A stretch of DNA of 64,000 nucleotides from Absidia repens (GCA_002105175.1 MCGE01000004.1:1178001-1242000); one strand, 5' to 3'; positions 34,592 through 48,033 are shown, counted from the stretch's first letter. Numbers and translations: made by a program. The notes: generated from the sequence alone by a model not told the origin.

Positions 34592-34638
<47 letters not shown>

Positions 34639-35806
34639 GTTCATAGTTGATTTGAATCCACCCATCATTATCGGTATCAAAGGATCTAAAGGAATCGGTC
34701 AAGGTCTTGATATTCACACATGCTTGCACAAAGTTGTCAAATGTCACATCGCCCTTCCCTGTTTGTTCATTGCCGTGTCCTTAGAAAGGTAAGTTAAACA
34801 TACGTCGGTTACAAGATCATCCACCACCCAGTACTTTTTTTTTAATTTTATCATTACCATATTTATCGAACTTCTGAATCAATACATTGATAAACCGATC
34901 CGATAGATTGTAACCAAATGTCCGTAAAGCGTTCTTCATTTCATTGCGATCAATACTGCCAGAACCATCCACATCAAACGTTTGGAAGCATCGTTTCCAG
35001 TCTTCAATATATTTCCACAACCCTGCAAATTCATGGAAATCAATCGTGCCGGAATTGTCTAGAAGGTCGTAAAAAAGGATAATGATCAGTCAGTCGGAGT
35101 TATATAAAACAATTTACGCGTGGCCCCCCTCTTTGGTAGTCTCCTGCCTGCCCATATACTCTCTCACACACTACAGTGTCCCCGTCGCCCCACCACCACA
35201 CATGCACACACAAATATTCCTTGGCATATTTTCGTTTTCCTTTTATCCATTTTTCCTTACCAGAGTCAAACATATTCACCATAGTTCTCACCTAACGCAG
35301 TTGAACAAAAATAAAAATGAAGAGTATTGGTTTATACGAATCGATATAAAATTTGTCCCTTTTGTATTCACCCTACCGTTTCAATATTGAAAGGACTCCA
35401 ATCACCATTCACAAGAGCACGTTGAAGTTCATCTACCGTAAGTTGTCCAGAATGATCAGTATCGACGGCTGTGAACCAGCTCCATAGTTGAGGGTCCGCA
35501 CCAGGTGGGGGTGCCAAGCCTTGCTGCATGGGAGGAGGTCGACCTATAAATGAGGGAAGAGAAGTTAAGTCAAATATGTTTTTCGAGGTATCTATCATTA
35601 TTACCGTAGTTTTGGGGTGGATAACCTTGTTGTTGTTGAGGAGGAGGAGCACCGTAGCCACCATAACCTTGCTGCTGAGGAGGAGGAGGTTGGCTATATC
35701 TGTTTTGAGGAGTTCCACCCGCATGAGGTGAGCCATACGCTTGTTGTTGTTGTGGAGGAGGAGGAGATTGATGGTAGCCACCGTATTGATTAGGATTGTA
35801 AGCCAT
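34566..35806 (-). CDS. PEF1: penta-EF-hand calcium-binding protein (PEF1 / ALG-2 family)
   Basis: Exons 35806-35605, 35543-35377, 35291-35261, 35058-34858, 34779-about 34637, with an uncertain last piece. The N terminus is Pro/Gln/Tyr/Gly rich (MAYNPNQYGGYHQSPPPPQQ). EF hands follow: WFTAVDTDHSGQLTVDEL, DNSGTIDFHEFAGLW, TFDVDGSGSIDRNEMKNAL, a degenerate KFDKYG...KGDVTFDNF, and RSFDTDNDGWIQINYEQ. Family members bind Ca2+, dimerise through EF5 and act in ESCRT/COPII-type trafficking. After YEQ the gene runs into 38 A (T run, plus 34596-34634). Beyond it RYMNTMLI then a stop resembles the normal PEF ending, but with the length given the frame does not reach it, so the C-terminal end is unresolved. 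Confidence 0.88.
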
Positions 35807-36659
35807 GAGTAGAAAGATATATGTATTATTGAAAAAAAAAAAGTAAAAAGAGAAAAAAAAAAAAATAGCAGAAGGAATGGAAAAATAATAATAACCTTGC
35901 TGAACTAAATATCGTCTCATATGATTGGTTGATGTTTATAGGCTACAAGCCCTGCTGCCAAAAATAGATGCCCCGCCTGCCAAGATGACAAACATGCCTT
36001 CCTTATTATATGAAATCCATCTTTTCATTTTACTGCGAAATAAAATACTATTCATGTTTTCTACAGTGAACATAAAAAAAAGCGGTGATGCGATTTCCTG
36101 TTGTCTTTCAATCACTATTAATGTCCTTCTTATTGGTCAAAAACGTCACCCTGGTATCATAATTTGATTGATAATAGACCCGTAGTACTTGGAAATTGAT
36201 AATTCCAAATTCGCTCATATAGTAACATGCTATTCGCATGAAAATAGGGTTTTCTGATCCATCAAACTTTTTCTTTTCAAAACAGGACTCTACCAAGGCC
36301 GCACTACTATTAAAAATTATTAAAATCCCGATTTCACAAAATCAAAAATCCAGGCACGGGGTATTTTCCGTAGCAATTAGTTCAACTACGCATTTCGGAT
36401 CTCCAAAAAAAAGGAAGATCGAGCAAGCGATCTTTTTCATGCGGCGGCTCGTTGTCCAATACAAAACATCTTTTTCTCTGAATGCGAACCATTTCCCCTT
36501 CCATTTTTCAAGACCGCCTATCGACTTTATTAAGTGGCCCGATGTAAAAAAAAACAAAAAACCAATAACATAATCATTGAATTTCAAAAACAGGAAGATA
36601 TTTTTATTAGAATAACATAACAGATTAAATATAAGCTAAAACAAGGCTAAAAACTATAA
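35807..36659. other. spacer upstream of PEF1 / downstream of ArfGEF gene
   Basis: Two minus-strand genes flank it, so it is the promoter of PEF1 plus the 3' flank of the ArfGEF. It has A/T-rich leader DNA at 35825-35890. No gene is seen. Confidence 0.4.
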
Positions 36660-39600
36660 CTATTCAATTTGACTACGTAAAAAGCCCAGCATAAATGGCA
36701 CCATCGAGTTTTGCACGACTAATTTGATGATTTCATGACCGCGTTTGGTGACCACATTGGTTGCCCCATTAGAAAGAGAGATCAGCGAGCTCCGACCATC
36801 TGCACCAGTCGCATCATCCTTTTTTTTTTGTTGTTTAAGGGATTTCGTTGCCATGCCCTCCTGTTCGTTTTCATCCACTGTCCCTGTCCCTGCTGCTGCG
36901 GCTGCTGCCCCTACTGATATTGCTGTTGAGTCTGTAGCATGTCCCTGATCTGTATTCTTGATAGTGCTACTACCCGTAGCCGTATTGTTGTCTAAAGCTG
37001 TTGTTGTTGACGTAGACAAATCCTGGTCATTGTTCACATTGGCCGTAGTGCTTGTTCGCATGGCTACATTGGCAGTTCCCTTCTTGATTTCATCCGCCAG
37101 CAATAGTTCTTTCAACACTTGCAATGCCACACGTTCTTCAGCTGTCAAAGACAATATCTTCTTCTTGTTGTGAATGTTCTTGATCGTTTTGCTTGATGAC
37201 GACGTATCACCACCCACAAGTACCACATTGCCACACAAATGCGCCAATTGAGCCATCCATGCCATCTTTTCTTGCTCAGTCTCCACACTAAACATATATC
37301 GTCGTTTCACCATGGTAGGTTTCCTTGGTGTCGTTAATTCAAACCCTTCTTGCTCCACTGCAGATGACGACAACGTTTCATCAGATTCATCAGGCCCATG
37401 TTCAACGGGAGGAACCATTAACGAGGAGGTAGGTGATTTGGCGAGATTATCCATGCTTTGGCCATATTCGCTACTGTTGTTGGTGCTTTCGTCGCCTGCT
37501 GTTGTCGTTGGTTTTTGATGGAGATCGCTGGAAGTCGTTGTTGTTGTAGTTGTTGTTGTTGTTGCTGCTGCTGCCCTTGCTGCCTTAATGGCGGCTGCTT
37601 TGACGGCGCGCATATCGGTATGACTGAAGGCAAGTTGGAACGTATATCGCATAAAGTGTCGTTCCACCATCAGGGCTTTGGTTCGTGGTAGCGTAGGACT
37701 AACGTAATTTCCAGCATTAACACCCGACTTGATAAACATCATGCTTGTACGGCCTAGGGTATTGCCAGTGATGGTAAAGGATTGAGTATTTGAGGATGAG
37801 AAGTCAAGAATATTCGGTTGAATCAGCAAGTCCTGTCCACGAAGTTTGATTTGAAGGCCAGGATCCGGTCGAGGGATGGATAAGGTAATGGGAGTGGACG
37901 CTACGCCCTTAATAAGTCGTGTTGGTAGTCGATGGGGTATCACATTGATAATTTCACCGGTGTCTTCATTGCCGTCCATGTCATCTTCACCGCCACTCAT
38001 AGATGTCCTCCTGTCCAATCCAGTTTCCAGTCGTTCATTCAAAATGGAGCGGTACATTTCTTCCATAAATTCACGAGGCACCAAAGCATATTGATCATAA
38101 TGCGTCCATCGATCCAAGAAGTCGTGAAGGGATGGCCGATACGATTGTTCCGAGCTTTCACGAAGTGCTGTGATATAATGCAATGGTTCGATAGCCACAC
38201 TTTCCCTGCGATGAATATTGTGCCGATGGTGCTGATGCCGATGATCCACGATTGTTGACGATCGAGTAGCAGAGGAGGCGTTAGAGGATAAAGTTGATTG
38301 AGAGTTTTGTGGTGAGTTATCCCTGCATTGATCCATGGTAGTTGCCCGCCGTATGAGTCGCTGCCGATCACTGTTTTCCTTTTGCTTTCGAGCATACCAA
38401 AATACATCCTTGTCACTGTCAGCATCATACCAAATCTCCGCATTCAAGAAGAGCATTGCCACCACAACCTTGACCACCATGTCTTCATGAAACTTGACGA
38501 CATTTTGATTTGCATCGTGCCACTTTTTTGCAAACCGTTCCACAACATATTCCAGAGCTTCCCACTGACTAGGCAACCGGAATGTCGTCAATAAGATACG
38601 CAGAGCTTCATCTAACCGAAGACCAACCAGGCGGAAACAGTCGAGGAAAGCATCATAGACATCGCCATGTTTTCTGTCACCCAAGTATTGACCCAGTCGT
38701 TGGCGGTTGAGATCAGGTGTCTTGAATAAAAAGTTCGCAATGCTAAGAGGATCTAGCGTCAGCACTTGTTTGTCCAAAAGATAAGCAATACCGGATTCAG
38801 CACTCGATTTGAATTTTCGTAAAGCGGAAGCTAAAATAGGGTGCATCTTTCGAGGTGGTGCTGGAGGCTGCTGGTGCTGTTGATGTTGTCGTCGTTGTTG
38901 CTGGTCTTCTTGAGATAAATACAACGTGAGTTTGCTAAGTTCGACTATATTCTTGACTTGGAATAGACTATTTTCATTGGATCTAAATCGAAATCGGCTG
39001 TCGCTCTGGCCTCCATGAGTGCTGTTGTTGACTGAATTTCCACCCACAATGATGTTTTCGTCCATAATCGGTTTGCATATAAGTAAAAGGTCACTAAATA
39101 AAAATAAGTATCGATCCTTGATAGTGTTGGCATTGACCACTTCGAATACAGGTGTTTGAAGAAGATGAGACCGAGGACCTCCACGAGCAAGTTTGTTGGG
39201 TGGTGCTGTTGTTGTTGTTGTAGTAGGTGGTGGTGGTGGTGGTGTTGATAGTGGCGTTTTGGTATTGTTGTTTTTGTTGTTTGCTCAGTGACAACTGAAT
39301 CATACAGTGGCGGAGAAGAGGAGGCTAATGTTGTTGATTCCGGATCATGAAGGTATTGCTGGTCCGCAGAAGGTGATAGCGATAGACCGGTTGAGGTAGT
39401 GGAAGTGCCTTTGTAGCCTTTCATAGCCAAGATTTTGTTGAATTTCTCCATAGATGAAGGAGGGGCCGGAGCATTGTCATCGTCATCAACTACGGGAGTA
39501 TCTAAGAATGAAAAGTATAGTCAGTGAATGAATATCAATCATGTACTTGCATATTATAAATATATTACCTTGGTTATGAGTGGATAGGGAAGGAAGAGGA

Positions 39601-40584
39601 GCCAACGGAGAAGGTGATCGCATTTTTCCAATTTCAGTTTTCCGTTTAGTACCATTCGCAGTACGCCAAAGTAGTGGGGAAGAGACGGTATGGTGAAGAT
39701 GGTGATTCGAGTGAATACTAGAGGGAGCCAGGCCTGGTGAATGTTTCTCCAAGTCATCGTCGGATAACTCAATGTCACTATCTTCATGCTGTATATGCTG
39801 TAACCGTCCACCATGTCGTTGGAAGAGTTTGGTTGTATCTGGTGAGCTGTTGTGTTGGTCGTCTTCATCTTCGTCCTCCATATCGTCATTGTCCTCGTCG
39901 TCCTCTTCATCAAGGTCAGAATGGTTTTGTTGCTGGGATAGGTACTTCCGTCTGTTTTGATAAGAAGGAGCGTTTTCTCGCTCATAACGATGTCGAAGAG
40001 AGAAATATCTTGCATCACCTTGTGGAGTTCGTGACATTGAGGATTGGCCACCAAGATTATTGCCACCTTCGTTGTTACTGCCATTGTTGTGATGAGGTGT
40101 TCCCGTTCCCGTTGTGTTGATTGCCGGTATGTTTGCTGAGAAGGAAGAGGTAACGAAGGGGGAGAGACCATAATAATTGCTTGAATCGAATTCGTTCAAC
40201 AAAGACCCAGTGGAAGATGACAAGTCATGGTCAGTACCGTTTGAATGCTGAGTGTTGATTGACCGAGATCGTTCCCAGCTTGGAAACGAAGGTACTGGGA
40301 CCCCTCGATCGATAAGTCGTTGAGTAAAAGAGGATGGTGGAGAAGCTGAGTGTTTCGTGGAAGCATCTAAGAAACCAGATAATGATGAGTTCGCTTGACC
40401 TTTTTTTTTTTTCTTTGTCGAGTCAAGTTTTACCTTTTCGAGTCAATTGATCAAAGGCTGCCTGAACATCCTTATTGCTTGACACCTGTTGTTGGAATCC
40501 TTCATCCAGGGGTGACTTCTTTGGAGGGCTTCCCGTACATAATGTGGGTGTTAGCGTAGGAGAAGAGGAGGTATCGTCATTCAT
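36660..40584 (-). CDS. Sec7-domain Arf guanine nucleotide exchange factor with flanking PH domains (apparent one-base frameshift)
   Basis: Three exons (40584-40434, 40366-39569, 39501-36660), ~1263 residues with one base restored. Order: low-complexity N terminus with an acidic patch; PH-like strands (TIKDRYLFLFSDLLLICKPI); the Sec7 domain (GIAYLLDKQVLTLDPLSIAN, FLFKTPDLNRQRLGQYLGD, LRILLTTFRLPSQWEALEYV, then a long helix to VVAMLFLNAEIWYD); and a second PH module at the end (FMRYTFQLAFSHTDMRA ... RRYMFSVETEQEKMAWMAQL). The Glu finger expected in FRLPGEAQ is replaced here by FRLPSQWEALEY, with Glu three residues later, unusual for an active GEF. Yeast Syt1-type proteins are the nearest known relatives (inference). 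The frame changes at A5 (plus T run 39271-39275); an extra A gives a continuous Asn/Pro/Thr-rich linker. The role would be Arf activation in membrane traffic. Confidence 0.82.
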
Positions 40585-42072
40585 AGATTGATGTATTTCT
40601 GTTTTATATACAAACAAATAAGAAAAAAGGATAAAGAAAAGAAAATATCCAATAGTAGCTGAGATTAAATAATCACATACATACAATATGATACAATGAA
40701 TATAGGGGGAAGGTGGAACAATAAAAACAATAGGGAGAAAGCAATGATAGATAATACAGCTGAGGACGTTCATATCTACTGTATACACATATATAAATAT
40801 AAATGAGATGATGACAGTTGTATGATGTGTCAATAGCGTCTTTTTTTCAACTTTATCTACTAACAATGCAAACAGCCAGAATATCACCTTCACACAGCAT
40901 GGTTACTCGTCGTGATAAAATCCATAGTGTGGCCGACCAAATAATAGGACAGTATACTGTACCAATGATTGATATTGCTTTTGAAAACTGGCACTTGCCT
41001 ACAATTTGTCATTCCAGGCGGTATAGGTTAAAGGACATGCATATTTCTTTTCCCGCTATTAAAATCATGAATGTTTTTTAATTCTTTTAGCGACGAAACC
41101 AAGACTGAATAAACGGTCAAATTTAAAAGTAAAATCTATAAAGCAAATGAAAGAAATACAATATTTTGCACTGGAAAACCCTGGCATCTCGGTTTGAAAT
41201 TGTACCCCTATTTTTTTTTTTTTTTTTTTTTTGGACAAAATTAACAAAATCCAGGACAAGACTGATCAGGAAAATTGCATGAATAGTCAATATTGAAAAC
41301 CTCTTTTACTTTGTATCATAGCGTTTGAGTCGAGACCTCATATATATTTTATCTTTCTTTCTAGTGCGCTTTAACATGAAGGGATTAGAAGTTGAGGTAC
41401 GTATACTACACATGCCCATTTGACTGGATTGAAACCTAGCAGTAATCTAATCACTGTAATACGGCTCCCGCCAATTATTGTACTAATAGCCGATAAAGCT
41501 TGCCACTGGAACCCAAACAGCACCTCGCGAGAAGACGAAGAAGAATCGCAACTGTTCTATTCAAAACATTATTCAGTATAAAAAAGACAAGAAAAGAGTA
41601 TGGTTTCAAAGACAACAAGATAAAAACAAAAATCATGAGGTTCAATCTGCCTCCACCCTTTTCATCAATAATAAAATGGTCAAACTAGTACATGTTTTGT
41701 TAAATCATTTTTATTTCCAAAAAAAATAAATAAATTAACAATAAGCAATAAACAATAATACCAAAAAATATAGTATCCATGTTTTATTTTTTCTTTTATT
41801 CAGATACAAAAAATTCAAGCCAAGACAAAAAAAAAAAAAGAAAAAAAGTATGATAGTGAGTGGATGGGATGAAGGGAGCTGTGGGATAATCAATAAAAAT
41901 GAGCAAGGGGAGGGGGAAAGGGAAAGCACATAGATATAATGTTCGAATGTGCGTAATGAGGAAGTGTAAAAAAAAAAAAAAGAAAAAAAAATAGTACAGT
42001 GATAAAACTAAACACTAGGGAAAAAATATTAATTGAGATGAGAGTGATGAAGGAAAGATAGAGGGGAGCGAT
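40585..42072. other. spacer between ArfGEF and importin alpha
   Basis: About 1.5 kb holding the ArfGEF promoter and the importin alpha 3' flank. Plus-strand TTTATT/TTTTATT signals near 41701-41800 suit minus-strand polyadenylation. It has T/A runs at 41211-41232 and 41829-41846. An 87-codon frame (40818-41081) has no features and is not called. Confidence 0.4.
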
Positions 42073-43974
42073 CTACGGTTGCCCAAATTGGAATCCACCT
42101 TGAGGGAGATCAACATTGGATTGGAATTGGAACCCTTCGGTGAGGGCAGGTGCATTTTCCGCCATCTGATCGGTGTTGTCGTCATCGGCATCGCTGAAAA
42201 AGACATCAATAATACTGTAAGCCTTTTTATAGATCAATTCGTTATCCGTTGATTGTAATTGATGAATAATATCCAAACCACCACATTCTTCAATAAATAA
42301 AGCGTATCGATTCAAGCCAGTCCCTTCATGTCGTCTTTCCATGTCGCCAACCTTGAGGATATTTTCCAGTCCATCCAATGCCACCAATGTGATTCGATTG
42401 TCCATAGCTGCCAATATATCACAAAGTGGTTTGATGCAACCTTGGGAGACCATGTATTGAATTTGTTCAGGTTTGTTGAGGCCGCCAGATGTTGCATTCA
42501 CAATCGCCCAACACGCTTCTTTCCTTGTCTTGGATTCTCCGGTAGCAAGAATGTGAATCAGTAGTGGAATAATGTTGGTTTCAATCACCGCCTGTATTTG
42601 TGCGTTGTTTCCAGCAGTAATGTTGGAGACCGTCCAGCAAGCTTCTTTCCGTAAAGTTTCTTTGCTACCACTAAGTAATGAGAGTAACGCTGGAAGTACA
42701 CCACAATTGATAATCACTTGAGTTTGCATATCATCACCAGTCACAATGTTGCCCACTGATCGAAGAGCTGGTGCTTGTACCAATGAAGATGGGTGCATCA
42801 ATAATTCCACAAGACGTCTACATACACCTGATTCCACCACTGCTTGGAGATATTCACTATTGCTGTTTGTGAGATAAGACAGGGCCCAACAAGAATCTGT
42901 CAAAACTTCTTCATCCGATGAGTAGATCAATTTGGCAAGCACAGCTAATGCAGGTGTCATCTAGTAAATAATAAACAATCAAAATCATGCACCATTTTTT
43001 GTTTCATTTCTTGAGTGCACTTACTGCTTCCCATTGGATTTGACTAATTTTTCCACGGCATAAATTAGATAGAGCCCATGTAGCGTTCCTTGTCATTGTG
43101 ATTTTGTGGTGTTCACCGAGAATAGTCAAAAGAGGTTTCAAAGCACCTTGTGCCAGCACATAATCACGACATTCAGAACCATCACCAGCAATGTTTCCAA
43201 GAGCCCAAACAGCCTACAGTAATAAACCCTTAATGAGATTCACCTCTCAAAAAAAAAAAACGCGAGACAGTAATGTAGATTTTTTTTTCTGTTACCTGTT
43301 CTTTCACGTCGGTGACGTCGTTACTTAGAAGCTTGACCAATACAGGCAAAGCGCCAGCTTGAATAACCACCATGGTTTGATCGGTTGTACCAGAAGCAAC
43401 ATTAGTCAGGGCCCAAGCAGCTTCAAACTAGATATACATAATACTGTTAAAAAGATATCCTTTCTAATACACAAAGTAAACTGACCTCATACCTGAAGTA
43501 AACCATGACGAGAAGTAAGAAATTCGACAAATTTTGGAACGAGACCAGCATTTACGACTTGTTGAATAGGAGGGTTTTGTGCTTTGGATAAAAGTTTTCG
43601 AAGTTTAATAGTTGCGTCGTATTGTCTTTCCACATCGTCACTGTTGATTGCCTCCACTAAGGTCAGTAGTTGTTGGTGCAGCTAAGTAGCGAGAATAAAT
43701 AGTAAGTCCCTACTTCAAACTATATCACAATAAAATACCATATTACTGTACTTACTTCGTTTTCAGTTTGAGATTGATCGGCTAGCTCATCATCACTTTC
43801 AGGCATATCTTGATCAAAGGTAAGGTTACGTCGCTTGGATAAGTTTTGTTCGCGTTTTTGCTTTCGAAGATCGACTGTGTGTTGTTGTCGTCTATTCCTC
43901 ACTTGATCACTTTGAAAAGTATCTTTATTTTTGAAGTTACTTTTCCTTTGGTTGGCGCTTGTTTTGTTATCCAT
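42073..43974 (-). CDS. SRP1: importin subunit alpha (karyopherin alpha)
   Basis: Nuclear import adaptor that binds classical NLS cargo and importin beta. Five exons (43974-43756, 43681-43493, 43427-43296, 43213-43025, 42960-42073) give 538 residues, the standard length. The N-terminal importin-beta-binding domain is basic ([20 protein letters not shown] then LSKRRN). Armadillo repeats follow with the ladder of Trp/Asn positions: [92 protein letters not shown]. An acidic C-terminal tail ([13 protein letters not shown]) comes next. All exon phases agree. It is divergent from RAD1. Confidence 0.97.
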
Positions 43975-44177
43975 GGTGAGAAAAAAAGAAGGGATGGCAA
44001 AGCAAGGAAGGAAAGTACGAAGAAAAAAAAAAAAAAAAAAAGGACTCGTAGGCGCTATTTCCAGTGACTTTCAAAGTCGCCAAACGAATTTTTACAAGCA
44101 TAAGTGGCGGAGCAATTTTTCAATTCTTTTTGAGCCTTCCTTTTTTTTTTTTTTTTTTTTCCTTTGCTCTTTTTCCT
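43975..44177. promoter_or_regulatory. bidirectional promoter importin alpha / RAD1
   Basis: 203 bp between opposite start codons. It contains an exact inverted repeat GACTTT-C-AAAGTC (44066-44078) in its centre, flanked by GGCGCTATTTCC and GTCGCC, and an A run and a T run on either side. Confidence 0.5.
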
Positions 44178-47100
44178 ATGCTTGATTTCCAGAAACAGAT
44201 CCTTACCAATCTGGTTGAGGAGGACGGTTTGCTCATCATATCCCCAGGACTTGGTTTGTTTAAACTCTTCTGCTCCTTTCTTGAACTGTATTGTAACGAT
44301 AAGGATAACCACTTGGTCTTTGTACTCAACACGTCTCCGGCTTTGGACACTGCCATACAAGAACAGTTGACATCACAAGGTGTTCCTCAATCTGCTACTT
44401 TACAGTCTATTGAATACGATACTCCTTCTGACACTAGGTACGCGATAACTCTAAGGTTTTACCATTAATAACTTTCTTGTTTCTATTTAGAACTTCCTTG
44501 TATCGTCAAAGTGGTGTTTTTTCAGTCACTTCTCGTATTTTGGCCGTGGATTTGCTATTGAAACGCGTCCCTACTTCTATGATAAGTGGTATTGTAGTTT
44601 ATAATGCGCATAGGTAAGCATAAAAAGAAATTTATATATTTATGCATAGGGTTTACGCCATCTGTTACAATTATGTAGGGTACGACCTAATTCTATGGAA
44701 GAGTTGATCCTGCAAATATATCGTGAAGAAAATGAGGTAAAAAAAAAATACGGGCATAAAAGCTATCTAGTTATATTTACGTTACTTTCTTTCTGTTCCA
44801 ATAGGAAGGCTTTATCAAGGCATTCTCTGATCAACCTGCCTCTTTTACTACTGGGTTTGCCCCTTTGGAAAACATGCTGAAAACACTACAATTGCGCAAT
44901 GTCCAATTATGGCCAAGGTAACACCAAATTCATACAGGATGTTATCTAATTTGATGGCTTACTGTCGTTCACTTTTGTGAAGATTTCAAGTTCTAGTATC
45001 AAATGATCTGTCACAAGCCAATGAAGAAGTTATTGAACTGCGTCAACCAATGACTGAAGATATGGAAAAGATACAGCAAAGCTTGATTGAATGTATGGAA
45101 GCTACGTTAGCAGAAGTTCGCAAGTCCAACAACAGGGTAATTTTATGTCACATACACAAGGAACAGTAATGCACAACATATGATCAACTACTAATGTCCC
45201 TGCCACCTTTTATTATAGGTAGATGTTCCTGATTATACCTTTGAAAATTCGTTATTCAAATCCTTCGATGCAATTGTACGGCAACAATTAGATCCTGTAT
45301 GGCACCAAGTCGCTCAAAGCACAAAACAAATGGTGGGTGATTTGAAAGTACTTCGACAACTTTTAGCGTAAGTATCGTACGTATCAATGCTAGAAATGAA
45401 ATAGGCAAGCATTCTCTTATGGTATTGTTTATTTCAGATACTTGACAAACTACGACTGTGTGTCTTTCAACAGCTTTGTGGAAACTATAATCACAAGTAA
45501 TGCGCCTACTCTTAGTACAAGACTGAAACGACAGTCTCAATGGCTCTTTTTGGATGCTGCTGATCAACTTATCAAGGTAAGATGATAAATAAAAGGTATG
45601 GTTCGAAAAATCGCAGAACTTGATTTTAACATTATTATTATTGTAGTCTGCTAGGAAGCGTGTTTACGTGCAGCCAAACGACAAGGAATACCAATCAACA
45701 CCAGAAATTGAATGCAATCAGACATTGACAGGCGACATACCAAAGAATATACGACTGATCCTTGAAGAACAACCAAAATGGAAATTATTGCAAGATATTT
45801 TGGACGAAATTGAAGGAGATGCTACCACCAACACAACTCACGGTAAGATACATCGGATAATGATGGCGAAAGAAAAATTCTATGTATTAACCGTTTTTCT
45901 TTGTTTCTATTTTTTAGGTGCCCCCGTCCTTGTCATGGTGAATGATCAACGAAACTGTGCTCAACTACAAGACTACATCTATCGCAAACAAGCACTACTT
46001 CAAAGACTGGTGGGTCGCTACTTTAGATGGCGAAAAGGTATACAGCAAATTCAGCAATCAACAACCACAACAGCTGGATCTCAAGCAAATGCAACAGACT
46101 CCATCACTCCTCAAAAGTATCCATCGAATAAGCGGCGACGTGTCAGAGGTGGATCATCAACAGCTGCGGCATCTGGGTCACGACCTCCTCCTCTGGCTCA
46201 AACATTTCGGCAAGATGTGACTGAAACAGTGAAAATGTATGTTTTTTTTTTAGACAAATAGAATGGAAAACGTAAAAAAATTGGGCACTGATATATATTT
46301 ATTAAAAATGTCAAAGATTAGATGACATTTCCGACAACGACGATGTTGAAAACGACTTTGATGAAATGCAGAATGATTTTGAAATGGATGATATTGTTGC
46401 CTCTATCGAACTTGCTGATCATGACATCCTTCCAACATTTGATCAAATTGCGCCAAGCACTGTTGTGACCATTCAATGCTACGAAAATGATGTGGTTGAA
46501 CATTTGTTGGAAGATCTCCAGCCTCGGTATGTTATCATGTATGATCCTGACCCTGCGTTTATACGTCGAGTAGAGGTAAGGTTATATGGCATGTGAAAGA
46601 CAGAGAATGGGAACGATATATAAGAGAACTACACTGATCAATTCATTTGAAAACAGGTTTATCGTGCAATGAATCCATCGCTACAAGTCCGGGTTTATTT
46701 TATGGTATATGACAACTCTGTGGAAGAACAAAAGTACCTTAGTTTGATTCGAAAAGAGAAGGAAGCATTTGAAAAACTTATTCGTGAAAAGTCGGTAGGT
46801 AACAAAAAAAGAAAATAGCAGGAACATGTGCGCTAAATCAGCATATATATATTTAATTTAGATTATGGCTATTCCTTTACGGCAAAAACAAAGTGAGAAG
46901 GAAGAGGTGTTTATTCGAACAGTCAGCTCTAGATATGGCGGCGGCGATCTCAGACTTCCAAGCAAGCAGACGGTAAGTTGCTAGGACAAATTGAACAAAA
47001 CGTGATAGTGGAACTCATATATTTATTATTATTTGATGACAGGTGATTGTAGATATGCGTGAATTCCGTAGCTCACTTCCCCCCATTATGTATTCCAAAG

Positions 47101-48033
47101 GTATAAAGATCATTCCTTGTACTCTTCAAGTTGGTGATTATATTTTGGCCCCTGATATTTGTGTGGAACGCAAATCAATTAGTGACTTGATCCAATCTTT
47201 GAACTCGGGCCGATTGTAAGTCAGAAGAAAAGAGAAAAGTAAAAAAAAAAAAGTAATATGAACAACAAAAACCTTAATTTTGATACCTTTCTTCTTTTAC
47301 TGTAATTAGATATTCTCAATGTGAAAGTATGAAAATGCATTACAAAACTCCTATTCTCCTGATAGAGTTTGACCAGAACAAAGCATTCTCTTTACAGGTA
47401 CAAAACAAAACTGATAAAAAAAAAACTGCACTATGTGGAGCAATTTTTGATTTTTTTATTATTATTAGAATGTATTGGACATGAAAGAAAATATCGTTGC
47501 TACTGATCTATCCTCTAAGATCACTTTATTGACTTTAGCGTTCCCAACTCTACGCATCATATGGTCCTCCAGTCCTCAAGAAACAACATTGATTTTCAAG
47601 CAAATCAAGGTAATATATCAGAGGTCTGATTGATTTATGACATGATAATTTTCTTATTGCTTATTGTTTTTTTTTTTTTTCTTGTAGGAAGCACACGATG
47701 AACCCAATGTGGACGAAGCAGCTTCAATGGGTGTTGAAAATCCCGATCAGGTCAATACAACTATCAATGTTACCCCTGAAGTAAGGTTTATTCCCATTTT
47801 ACCCCTGGATTGCACTACGTTACCTAGTGCTGACGTTTTATTTTTTATTTTTTATTTAGGATATTTTACGAAGTATGCCCGGTGTGACATCCAAGAACTA
47901 TCGACATATTATGAACAGTGTGGAGAACCTGGAATCATTGGCCAAAATGCACAAAAAGGATATTCAAGATATTATCGGCAATACCCCAGGACAAGCACTA
48001 TATCGTTTTCTCCACAGGAAAATTAAATCATAG
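44178..48033 (+). CDS. RAD1: XPF/Rad1 structure-specific DNA repair endonuclease subunit
   Basis: Catalytic subunit of the XPF-ERCC1 (Rad1-Rad10) nuclease, which makes the 5' incision in nucleotide excision repair and trims recombination flaps. Seventeen exons (first 44178-44437, last 47860-48033) join in phase to 895 residues. The N-terminal helicase-like domain starts [20 protein letters not shown] and includes [18 protein letters not shown]. The middle contains the Arg-rich [10 protein letters not shown]. The nuclease domain starts [17 protein letters not shown] and has the catalytic [19 protein letters not shown] (ERKxxxD). The C-terminal helix-hairpin-helix pair is [16 protein letters not shown] and [19 protein letters not shown]. 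The start was chosen because MLDFQKQ aligns with the family start. It is the most intron-rich gene here, with small exons (58-320 bp). Confidence 0.97.

Noticed and set aside
40818..41081. 87-codon plus-strand frame upstream of the ArfGEF
   Set aside because: No similarity recognised and no regular coding features; treated as spacer.
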